Below the pieces are notes generated by a model that did not search any database, had not been told where the DNA came from, and saw nothing but the letters and a program-made list of their open reading frames with translations. 64,000 bases of DNA, taken from positions 434,001 through 498,000 of the forward strand of contig NZ_JBHRSZ010000002.1 of NCBI RefSeq assembly GCF_042646085.1. The letters are read 5' to 3'. This stretch comes from Litoribrevibacter euphylliae (GTDB taxonomy: Bacteria; Pseudomonadota; Gammaproteobacteria; Pseudomonadales; Litoribrevibacteraceae). A program made the position numbers and the translations under genes. Below, in pieces: positions 37,692-45,144 of the stretch; position 1 is the first letter of the stretch, and every line of letters begins with the position of its first letter.

Positions 37692-38003
37692 ACACATAAA
37701 AAAACCTCACGAAGGAGGTTTTTATAATCAACAAAGCACGCTCAATAGAAAATCTATTAAGAGTCTTTGCCTTTAATCACGCCACCCACAGGGAAAGTCG
37801 CTGGCTGACCACGATCTACAGAACTATCGAATACCGTGCCATCAACCAAAGTACCGTGATAATGAGTGGTTACCATGTCCGATGCTTGAGGTGCTGGTGC
37901 ACCTTCGTCACCGTTCTTAAGAACTTCGTACTGAAGACCACTGTCCAGAACGGTTACTACGTCACGCTCACCATTTGTCTTAAGGAACTCTTCGCCTAAG
38001 CGT
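37690..38003 (-). pseudogene. Broken partial copy of the FKBP gene
   Basis: The stretch copies the 3' flank and 3' part of the intact FKBP gene at 51.1-51.8 kb, same strand, with roughly nine in ten bases matching by eye. The match includes the downstream hairpin (37698-37724) and the stop codon at 37757-37759. Coding similarity runs from residue Arg-Leu-Gly-Glu in the middle of the protein to the stop, but an in-frame gap of about 48 codons joins two Ile-Lys-Gly repeats (VGGVIKG joined directly to KDS). It has no 5' part or start: similarity stops at about 38003, where unrelated sequence begins. It cannot make a working isomerase, as the deleted part holds most of the C-terminal active-site strand and loop. 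Confidence 0.88.
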
Positions 38004-38052
38004 CGAATTCCTGATTCGGGATCACAGCAAGAAGCCCCCTCGCCCCTGCATT

Positions 38053-38194
38053 CCTATTTGTACGGTTCATTAGATTACAGAACATAACCTGCCAAAAATG
38101 CAGCCGTGCTTGCCAACATTCATACCCTCTATAGCAAACTTGATTTCTATTCTTAGGATGGGCTCCCGATGAAATTCCAAATTCGAGAGACAAC
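38053..38194 (+). promoter_or_regulatory. Conserved leader of lipoprotein paralogue 1
   Basis: Most diverged copy of a leader shared by all four lipoprotein genes. Shared landmarks: CCTATTTGTACGGTT at the left edge, CTTGCCAAC in the middle, TAGGATGG nearer the gene. TTGCCA with TAGCAA 16 bases on is a possible -35/-10 pair. Confidence 0.55.
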
Positions 38195-40024
38195 ATGAAT
38201 AAAAAATTATTATTAACGGCCTTTATCTCTTCTTTTCTTGCAGCTTGCGGAGACTCCTCTTCTTCTAATTCCAAATCCGCGGAGCCAAACAATGATGGTT
38301 CTGCGTCCGGGGGTACGTCAACAGCAGGGGAATTAGTTGGCCAAATATCAAATATCTCAGGCCTTGCCTATACGGCGGGGGATTACACAGGTGTCGTTAA
38401 CGCAAACGGCGAATTTAATTACGATGAAGGCGACACGGTAACCTTCTCTCTAGGTGGCATTGAATTAGGTCAGGTGGCTGCGGCAGAATCACTTTCGCTA
38501 GCGGACTTATTCCCTAACCTGCCTGAAACGGCTGCTAGCTTCCGTAAAGCAATGCGAGATGGCTATTTTGGACGAATTTATGCTCAATCTCATATTGAAC
38601 CAGAGTCTACCGCCTTCACCTACGGTGTTGAGAGTGACCTTCACAAAACCTCTAATCTCATGAAATTACTATTAGCTATGGATGAAGATGGTGATAGTAG
38701 TAACGGTTTGGATCTATTGTCATCAGATTGGAATACCCAATTAACGAATATGTCATCTGAAGACCTGCCACTAAATACACCTCTATACGACTTCAGTACA
38801 AATCAGAAAGTCAAAGAATTTCAACAAAATTACGCAGTAAGTTTAGCCATGGATGTAGCTGATCCCCTGGCTTACCTATACTCTATTACAGGAAAGTCCA
38901 TTGAGGTTAATCCTGTAACACAAAGCGTTAGCACCGAAGATACAAATAAAATAACTAACTTTGAGTTTAACGATCACTATCAACTATCAAAAATTGAGAA
39001 TGTCGACACCAGTGACCAAGAAACTGATATCCAAACATGGGTTTACGACTCTCAGGGTAATATTATTGAGTACCGTACTCAAACTGACACAAATGGTGAT
39101 GGCTCGCCCGAAAACAATTCAGAAAAAATCTATGCCTACAATACGTTTGGAGCCTTAACTCAATATGATTTTCGTAGATACACAGCCAATAATGGTGATA
39201 CACCAACCGATGATCGAACTGAAGTTTATGGACAATTAGAAGATAAGCTATTCACTACAAATACACTTCTTACCAACAATCTACTGCCAAACGATCCAAT
39301 TGATCAATATCGCAGAACCTACGACGCCGACTTAAACATGACAAGCTGGATCAGTGAACGTGTTGATTCTACAACCGATACCGTGATCAGAAACCATTTA
39401 GCCTATGAATTAAATTACCATGAAGACGGTCGTCTTGAGTCCTTACAAGAGTACAGCTACAACAGTAGTGGAGCTATTAGCAGTACTAGAGAGATCTCAG
39501 TAGAACACACAGGAAACCAAGTAACTGTTATTGTCGAAAGATTTGATGGTAATGGAGACTTTGTTGAAAGAGAACAATTGATTGAGACCTCTGACAATAA
39601 CGGCAGAATTGTGTCCAAAGAATTCTTAGAAGCAAATTCAAACAATGAAACCGATTCTATTTCCACATTTGATTATACCTACGATGACAGCGGCCGCATT
39701 ATTGCCTGTGATTTAGAAGTCGATACCGATGGCAATGGAAGTATTGACTCAATTTCTCGTCAACGACATATCTACAATGACGTTGGTATTGCTGAATTGA
39801 TTTATGAAGAAGACGCCGATACAAATGGTGAGTTTGAGCGCCAGGATACCTTCCAATTCACTTATGGGGAAAGTGGTGAACTGCTTGAAGAACCGTTAGA
39901 GAAAAAAGAGTCATTCAACTATACCGACACACCCGCTGAAAATGGCGTTCGCTATCTAATCTCTGAACATAAGACCATCGATCTTAGGGTTTTCAATCAA
40001 AATGACATTTGTACTGTTCACTAA
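38195..40024 (+). CDS. Surface lipoprotein paralogue 1 (no stalk repeats)
   Basis: This 609-aa lipoprotein has signal peptide and lipobox LAAC (lipidated Cys18), a short Ser/Asn/Gly-rich linker (19-45), a beta-rich domain (about 46-105, 'GLAYTAGDYTGVVNANGEFN', 'TFSLGGIELG'), a helical domain (about 106-245, with 'AMDEDGDSSNGLDLLSSDWN') and a long region of YD/RHS-like strands (about 250-600) such as 'YDSQGNIIEYRTQTDTNGDG' and 'YTYDDSGRIIACDLEVD'. Acidic DxDGDG-like loops could bind calcium. Two Cys in the C-terminal part (RIIAC and DIC near the end) are kept in the paralogues and may form a disulfide. It is the first of four tandem relatives. Function unknown; a cell-surface adhesin or binding protein is plausible. 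Confidence 0.82.
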   Translation: MNKKLLLTAFISSFLAACGDSSSSNSKSAEPNNDGSASGGTSTAGELVGQISNISGLAYTAGDYTGVVNANGEFNYDEGDTVTFSLGGIELGQVAAAESLSLADLFPNLPETAASFRKAMRDGYFGRIYAQSHIEPESTAFTYGVESDLHKTSNLMKLLLAMDEDGDSSNGLDLLSSDWNTQLTNMSSEDLPLNTPLYDFSTNQKVKEFQQNYAVSLAMDVADPLAYLYSITGKSIEVNPVTQSVSTEDTNKITNFEFNDHYQLSKIENVDTSDQETDIQTWVYDSQGNIIEYRTQTDTNGDGSPENNSEKIYAYNTFGALTQYDFRRYTANNGDTPTDDRTEVYGQLEDKLFTTNTLLTNNLLPNDPIDQYRRTYDADLNMTSWISERVDSTTDTVIRNHLAYELNYHEDGRLESLQEYSYNSSGAISSTREISVEHTGNQVTVIVERFDGNGDFVEREQLIETSDNNGRIVSKEFLEANSNNETDSISTFDYTYDDSGRIIACDLEVDTDGNGSIDSISRQRHIYNDVGIAELIYEEDADTNGEFERQDTFQFTYGESGELLEEPLEKKESFNYTDTPAENGVRYLISEHKTIDLRVFNQNDICTVH

Positions 40025-40192
40025 AAATAAGCCTGCATGAATCTAGATTTCCATACTAGATAAGAGTTTAAGCACACCCGGTTCAGAACGTTTCAAATGC
40101 TGAATCGAGGTGCGCTTTTTAATGACTATGAATTCACGTTTAAAACGTCTTTCTGAGACTAATAGAACCTGTTTTCTTCATCGCTTTTCACA
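40025..40192 (+). terminator. Terminator region after paralogue 1
   Basis: Positions 40068-40121 hold AAGCACACC-CGGTTCAG paired with CTGAATCG-AGGTGCGCTT and a T-run. The same terminator and following 70 bases recur after paralogue 2 (42213-42263), so the spacer was copied with the gene. Confidence 0.75.
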
Positions 40193-40334
40193 CCCTAATT
40201 TGTACGGTTTATCGCATTAACAAACAAATTCCGCCAAAAAAATCACCCTACTTGCCAACGTCCCCTCCCTCTCTAGAAAAGTTCAAAACTATCCATAGGA
40301 TGGCCCCCAGAATAACGACTAACAAAGGGATAAC
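40193..40334 (+). promoter_or_regulatory. Conserved leader of lipoprotein paralogue 2
   Basis: Almost base-for-base identical to the leader of paralogue 3 and, for its right two thirds, of paralogue 4. Contains CTAATTTGTACGGTT, TTGCCA with TAGAAA 16 bases on, CCATAGGATGG and the ribosome binding site AAAGGGATAAC before ATG. Confidence 0.6.
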
Positions 40335-42167
40335 ATGAACAAAGAAATACTATTAGCAGCCATCATCTGCTCGTCTCTGACGGCATGCGGGGATTCTTCC
40401 TCTTCTAATTCTAAATCAACAGAGCCAAATAACGACGGTTCTGCGTCCGGGGGCACGTCAACACCAGGTGAACTAGTTGGCCAAATCTCTAACATCACTG
40501 GCCTTGGCTATACGGCGGGTGATTACACAGGTGTGGTTAACGCAAACGGTGAATTTAATTACGATGAAGGCGACACGGTAACCTTCTCTCTCGGCGGTAT
40601 CGAATTAGGCCAGATAGCTGCGGCTGAGTCTCTGTCGTTGGCAGACTTATTCCCTAACCTGCCTGAAACGGCTGCTAGCTTCCGTAAAGCAATGCGAGAT
40701 GGCTACTTCGGCAGAATTCATTCTCAAACACAATCAGAATTTGAGTCCTCTCATACTTATAGCTATGGATCAGAGAATGAACTGCACAAAGCATCAAATC
40801 TGATGCAACTGCTACTGGCAATGGATGAAGATACAGATAGCAGTAACGGCATTGATTTATTAACTTCCGATTGGAATACCCAATTGGCTCAGATCTCATC
40901 TGAAGATCTACCATTGAAATCACATCTCTATGATTTCAGTACATATCCAAGCGTCGTAAGATTCCAGCAAGGTTACGCAGTGAGTCTAGTCATGGACAAA
41001 GCTGATCCTCTGGCTTACCTATATTCTCTTTCAGGGAAGTCCATCGAAGTTAATCCTTTGGTACAAACTGTTAAGACAGATGATGATACTCAGATAGTTA
41101 ACTTTGAATTTAACGATCGCTATCTATTGTCTAAAGAAGAACGTGTTGATACAGATGCCCAAGACATATCTACTCGGTCATCGGAATATGACTCAAAAGG
41201 CAACATCACCAAGCATCTGACGGAAAACGACACCAATGGAGATGGTTCTCCCGAACACAGCACAGAGATACGCTATAACTACAATACATTTGGTGGTTTA
41301 ACTCAATATAATTATCGCAGGTATACAGCTAATAATGGGGACACACCAACTTACGACAAAAGACAAGTTCATGGACGAATAGACGACAGACTGTTAGCAA
41401 CAAATACTGTTATCACAAATATTCTACAACCAAACGATCCTATCATCCGATATCGTCGCACCTATGATAGCAACTTCAAACTAACGAATTGGGTCAGTGA
41501 AACAGTTGATTCGACAACGGATACCGTTATACAAACCAGCAGTAGTTATGCACTGAGTTATTTAGAAAGTGGGGATATTGAAAACATGATTTCCCACTCT
41601 TATGACGGCAGCGGCAGTCTTTACCGTATCAGAGAATACAGTTACGAATATGCAGATAATCAGCGACAAGGTTCTGAGGAAACCTTAAACGCAGCCAGAG
41701 AACTGATTGAAATAGAGCAACTGACCGAAACATTGGACAATAGCGGCAGAGTTGTATCTAAAGAACTCTTAAACGCAAATTCAAACAATGAAACCGATTC
41801 CATTTCCACATTAAGTTATACCTATGATGACAGCGGTCGCATTATTGCCTGTAATATGGAAATCGATTCTGATGGCAATGGAAGTATTGACTCAATCTCT
41901 CGTCAACGACATGTCTACAATGACGTCGGTATTGCCGAATTGATTTATGAAGAAGATGCCGATGTAAATGGTGAATTTGAACGCCAAGACACCTTCCAAT
42001 TCACTTACGGTGAAAACGGTCAGTGGCTTGAAGATCCGATGACAAATAGCAAAGCATTTAACTATTCAAATACCCCGGCAACAAATGGCGTTCGCTATCT
42101 TATTACTGAATACAATGTTGTTGACCGATCGATCTTTGATCAAAATGATATTTGTACTGTTCACTAA
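40335..42167 (+). CDS. Surface lipoprotein paralogue 2 (no stalk repeats)
   Basis: This 610-aa lipoprotein is the nearest relative of paralogue 1: same linker (SSSSNSKS, EPNNDGSASGGTS), same beta domain, same helical domain and YD/RHS-like C-terminal region, ending identically in NDICTVH. Its signal peptide (MNKEILLAAIICSSLTAC, Cys18) is instead that of paralogues 3 and 4, so it joins features of both pairs. This looks like gene conversion or unequal crossing-over within the array. The middle YD region is the most diverged part between paralogues 1 and 2. Confidence 0.82.
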   Translation: MNKEILLAAIICSSLTACGDSSSSNSKSTEPNNDGSASGGTSTPGELVGQISNITGLGYTAGDYTGVVNANGEFNYDEGDTVTFSLGGIELGQIAAAESLSLADLFPNLPETAASFRKAMRDGYFGRIHSQTQSEFESSHTYSYGSENELHKASNLMQLLLAMDEDTDSSNGIDLLTSDWNTQLAQISSEDLPLKSHLYDFSTYPSVVRFQQGYAVSLVMDKADPLAYLYSLSGKSIEVNPLVQTVKTDDDTQIVNFEFNDRYLLSKEERVDTDAQDISTRSSEYDSKGNITKHLTENDTNGDGSPEHSTEIRYNYNTFGGLTQYNYRRYTANNGDTPTYDKRQVHGRIDDRLLATNTVITNILQPNDPIIRYRRTYDSNFKLTNWVSETVDSTTDTVIQTSSSYALSYLESGDIENMISHSYDGSGSLYRIREYSYEYADNQRQGSEETLNAARELIEIEQLTETLDNSGRVVSKELLNANSNNETDSISTLSYTYDDSGRIIACNMEIDSDGNGSIDSISRQRHVYNDVGIAELIYEEDADVNGEFERQDTFQFTYGENGQWLEDPMTNSKAFNYSNTPATNGVRYLITEYNVVDRSIFDQNDICTVH

Positions 42168-42212
42168 AAATAAGTCTGCCTGAATCTAGGTTTCCCACTC
42201 TAGATAATAGTT

Positions 42213-42263
42213 TTAAGCACACCCGGTTCAGAACGTTTCAAATGCTGAATCGAGGTGCGCTTT
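42213..42263 (+). terminator. Terminator after paralogue 2
   Basis: Same hairpin as after paralogue 1: AAGCACACC-CGGTTCAG with CTGAATCG-AGGTGCGCTT and a T-run. Confidence 0.75.
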
Positions 42264-42337
42264 TTAATGACTATGAATTCACGTTTAAAACGTCTTTCTG
42301 AGACTAATAGAACCTGTTTTCTTCATCGCTTTTCACA

Positions 42338-42479
42338 CCCTAATTTGTACGGTTTATCGCATCAACAAACAAATTCCGCCAAAAAAATCACCCTACTTGC
42401 CAACGTACCCTCCCTCTCTAGAAAAGTTCAGAACTATCCATAGGATGGCCCCCAGAACAACTACTAACAAAGGGATAAC
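42338..42479 (+). promoter_or_regulatory. Conserved leader of lipoprotein paralogue 3
   Basis: Near-identical to the leader at 40193-40334, with AAAGGGATAAC as ribosome binding site. The identity extends left through the spacer to the previous terminator. Confidence 0.6.
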
Positions 42480-44864
42480 ATGAACAAAGAAATACTATTA
42501 GCAGCCATAATCTGCTCGTCTCTGACGGCATGTGGTGATGCTTCAGACACAACCACCTTGGATACAGACAACGACGTTCCAGCAACAGAAGAACCGGCAA
42601 CGGGCTCAGGCGACGATACAAATACTGACACCGATGGTGATACCAACGATACAGACACCGATTCAGGCTCTGGAGCCGGTGGGGGCGGTAATACAGGCGG
42701 AGGAAACAACTCTGGTTCAGACGATGGATCGGATAACGGTTCTGATGATGGATCGGATAACGGTTCTGATGATGGCTCCGATAATGGATCTGATAACGGT
42801 TCTGATAATGGCTCCGACGATGGATCTGACAACGGTTCAGACGATGGATCGGATAACGGTTCTGATAATGGCTCCGACGATGGATCGGATAACGGTTCCG
42901 ACGACGGCTCTGATAACGGTTCCGACGATGGGTCTGACAACGGCTCCGACGATGGATCGGATAACGGTTCAGACGACGGATCGGATGACGGATCGGATGA
43001 CGGCTCAGACGATGGTTCTGATGACGGTTCAGACGATGGCTCTGATGACGGTTCAGACGATGGCTCTGATGACGGCTCAGACGATGGTTCTGATGACGGG
43101 TCTGATGACGGTTCAGACGACGGCTCTGATGATGGCCCACTGGTTGGTACCATCTCGAATATTTCTGGCCTTGCCTACACAGCAGGTGATCATAGCGGTG
43201 TTGTTAATGCCAACGGCGAATTCAACTATGAAGAAGGGGATAACATTCATTTCTCTATTGGTGGTATTGGACTGGCTCAACTACCTGCGACTGAATCTAT
43301 TTCACTAGCAGATCTATTCCCTGCTCTACCTGAAACCGCAGCCGAATTTCGTAAAGAAATGCGTGATATGGATTATGGGCGTGAGAGGCTACAAGTAAAG
43401 GGAGAACCACAGCTGACATTTGGTATCACAGAATATCCTGTGTACTACACCTATGGAGTTGAAAGCAGCTTACACCTGACGTCAAATCTAATGCAGTTGC
43501 TATTGGCCATGGATGAAGATGGTGATAGCAGTAATGGCCTTGATCTCTTGACTTCTGATTGGAACACGCGCTTAACAGCCCTGTCCGAGGAAGATCTTCC
43601 ATTCAATACCCATTTATTAGAGTTTGCATCACACCCAGACTCCAAAAAGTTCCAGCATGATTATGACCTTAGCTTGGTCATGAACAAGGCAGATCCACTG
43701 GCTTACCTATACAGTATTTCAGGAAAATCCATTGAAGCCTACCCTGTACTTCAAGGTACTAACCCTGAAGATCCATCAATCTTAACTAATTTCGAATTTA
43801 CCGATCAGTACCTACTGTCAAAGCAGGAACTACTCTATACGGATGATCAAGAGACCTATAGTGATCTATGGGAATATGATAACAACGGCAACATTACTAA
43901 ATTTTCGCAAGAAGAAGACACTAACGCCGACGGGAATCTAGAACGCTTGCTTGAGACAACTTATAGCTATAACGCCTTTGGCCAATTGTCTCAGTCAAAT
44001 TTTCAACTGTTTACCTCAGGTAATGGGGCAGATCCTGTTCAGAGTACAACCACAACTTATGACCGAGTAGATGATAAAAATTACCTCTCCAATACGACAG
44101 AGATGAATAACCTTTCACCTACAGACCCGATAGTTATAGAAACGCTAGTTCTCAACTCTGATATGCAGGTAGAGAGCCATTACAAAGAAGAGGTTGACCC
44201 TACGACAGGTACTCCTATTGAAACCGACTATGGCAATGAAATGACTTACTTGGCAGACGGCAACTTGGAAAGTCTAATCTGGACAAACTACATCAATAAC
44301 AGTCCCGTTCTCAAGTACGATCACAATATGGAGTATAACGGCAATCAAACAATAGAGAACTATGCAAGAATCAACTCATCGGATGAAGTACTTTCTAGTA
44401 ATCGAGTTGCCGAGTTTGTTGACGATAGCAATAAAAAGACGCGTCATGAATATACGGGATTTAATTCAGATGGCGACATTACCTTTTCAATGGCCGTTGA
44501 TTACACCTACGATGAACATGGTCGATTTAGCTCTTGTACTCAAGAAACAGACAGAACTGGTGATGGAAATCTCAATGAAAGAGAAACCTATCGCCATGTC
44601 TACAATGAATTTGGTCTGTCAGAAATTATCACAGAGGAAGACGAAGATTTAGATGGTATTATCGACGATATAGACACATATTCGATTACTTATGGAACCA
44701 ATGGTGAGCTGCTAGTAGACGCAGACCATGTCGAGCAAAGTCTAAGTTATGACACCACACCGGCCTCAAATGGTGTGCGGTATTTGATAACAGAATACCA
44801 AACTCTAGACCGTAAAATATTGAGACCAGACAGAGTGACTTGTGAATTTTCATCTAGACGATAA
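42480..44864 (+). CDS. Surface lipoprotein paralogue 3 with 35-unit SDDG/SDNG stalk
   Basis: This 794-aa lipoprotein has the signal peptide with Cys18, a Thr/Asp-rich linker (about 20-78), then 35 tandem four-residue units Gly-Ser-Asp-(Asp/Asn) at residues 79-218, then the beta domain ('GTISNISGLAYTAGDHSGVV'), helical domain ('AMDEDGDSSNGLDLLTSDWN') and YD/RHS-like region. Units alternate SDDG and SDNG in the first half and are all SDDG in the second. The stalk carries one or two negative charges per unit and recalls the Ser-Asp stalks of staphylococcal ClfA/Sdr proteins; it probably lifts the C-terminal domains away from the outer membrane. Function of the head is unknown. Confidence 0.85.
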   Translation: MNKEILLAAIICSSLTACGDASDTTTLDTDNDVPATEEPATGSGDDTNTDTDGDTNDTDTDSGSGAGGGGNTGGGNNSGSDDGSDNGSDDGSDNGSDDGSDNGSDNGSDNGSDDGSDNGSDDGSDNGSDNGSDDGSDNGSDDGSDNGSDDGSDNGSDDGSDNGSDDGSDDGSDDGSDDGSDDGSDDGSDDGSDDGSDDGSDDGSDDGSDDGSDDGSDDGPLVGTISNISGLAYTAGDHSGVVNANGEFNYEEGDNIHFSIGGIGLAQLPATESISLADLFPALPETAAEFRKEMRDMDYGRERLQVKGEPQLTFGITEYPVYYTYGVESSLHLTSNLMQLLLAMDEDGDSSNGLDLLTSDWNTRLTALSEEDLPFNTHLLEFASHPDSKKFQHDYDLSLVMNKADPLAYLYSISGKSIEAYPVLQGTNPEDPSILTNFEFTDQYLLSKQELLYTDDQETYSDLWEYDNNGNITKFSQEEDTNADGNLERLLETTYSYNAFGQLSQSNFQLFTSGNGADPVQSTTTTYDRVDDKNYLSNTTEMNNLSPTDPIVIETLVLNSDMQVESHYKEEVDPTTGTPIETDYGNEMTYLADGNLESLIWTNYINNSPVLKYDHNMEYNGNQTIENYARINSSDEVLSSNRVAEFVDDSNKKTRHEYTGFNSDGDITFSMAVDYTYDEHGRFSSCTQETDRTGDGNLNERETYRHVYNEFGLSEIITEEDEDLDGIIDDIDTYSITYGTNGELLVDADHVEQSLSYDTTPASNGVRYLITEYQTLDRKILRPDRVTCEFSSRR
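42714..43133 (+). repeat. 12-bp minisatellite, 35 copies (in paralogue 3)
   Basis: 420 bases made of 35 units of the form GGN-TCN-GAN-(G/A)AN with no spacers. Units differ mainly at third codon positions; in the right half a 24-bp double unit (GGTTCAGACGAT with GGCTCTGATGAC) recurs. Ideal substrate for slippage or unequal crossing-over in 12-bp steps, which keep the reading frame. Confidence 0.95.
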
Positions 44865-44885
44865 CTCTTAGGACTCATAGTAAAC

Positions 44886-44924
44886 AAAAAAGCACAACCT
44901 GATACGGGTTGTGCTTTTTCACCC
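44886..44924 (+). terminator. Terminator after paralogue 3
   Basis: AAAAAAGCACAACC, a short loop and GGTTGTGCTTTTT form a strong terminator, different from that after paralogues 1 and 2. Confidence 0.9.
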
Positions 44925-45003
44925 ACGTTTAATAAATTTCCCCACCTCAATCTAAGGGACGTCTTAAAGTCAACAACACCTGTATTTCCCCGCTCTACTG
45001 CAT

Positions 45004-45144
45004 CCTATTTTGTACGGTTAATAGTATTAATAAACAAATTCCGCCAAAAAAATCACCCTACTTGCCAACGTACCCTCCCTCTCTAGAAAAGTTCAAAACT
45101 ATCCATAGGATGGCCCCCAGAACAACTACTAACAAAGGGATAAC
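45004..45144 (+). promoter_or_regulatory. Conserved leader of lipoprotein paralogue 4
   Basis: Matches the other leaders (CCTATTTTGTACGGTT, CCGCCAAAAAAATCACCC, TTGCCA/TAGAAA, CCATAGGATGG, AAAGGGATAAC). Its left edge, CTGCAT before CCTATTT, is closer to leader 1 than to 2 and 3. Confidence 0.6.

Noticed and set aside
37996..38292. 98-codon minus-strand frame between the FKBP remnant and lipoprotein 1
   Set aside because: It is antisense to the lipoprotein signal peptide and leader; no ribosome binding site or family.
42255..42443. 62-codon frame in the spacer before lipoprotein 3
   Set aside because: The near-identical spacer before lipoprotein 2 has a stop in the same frame, so the frame is not conserved.
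42464..43153. Long minus-strand frame of Glu-Pro-Ser-Ser repeats, and similar plus-strand alternate frames
   Set aside because: They are the necessary by-product of a stop-free 12-bp repeat in the coding strand. The unrepeated flanks give no matching domain, and the lipoprotein frame has signal peptide, RBS and conserved domains.
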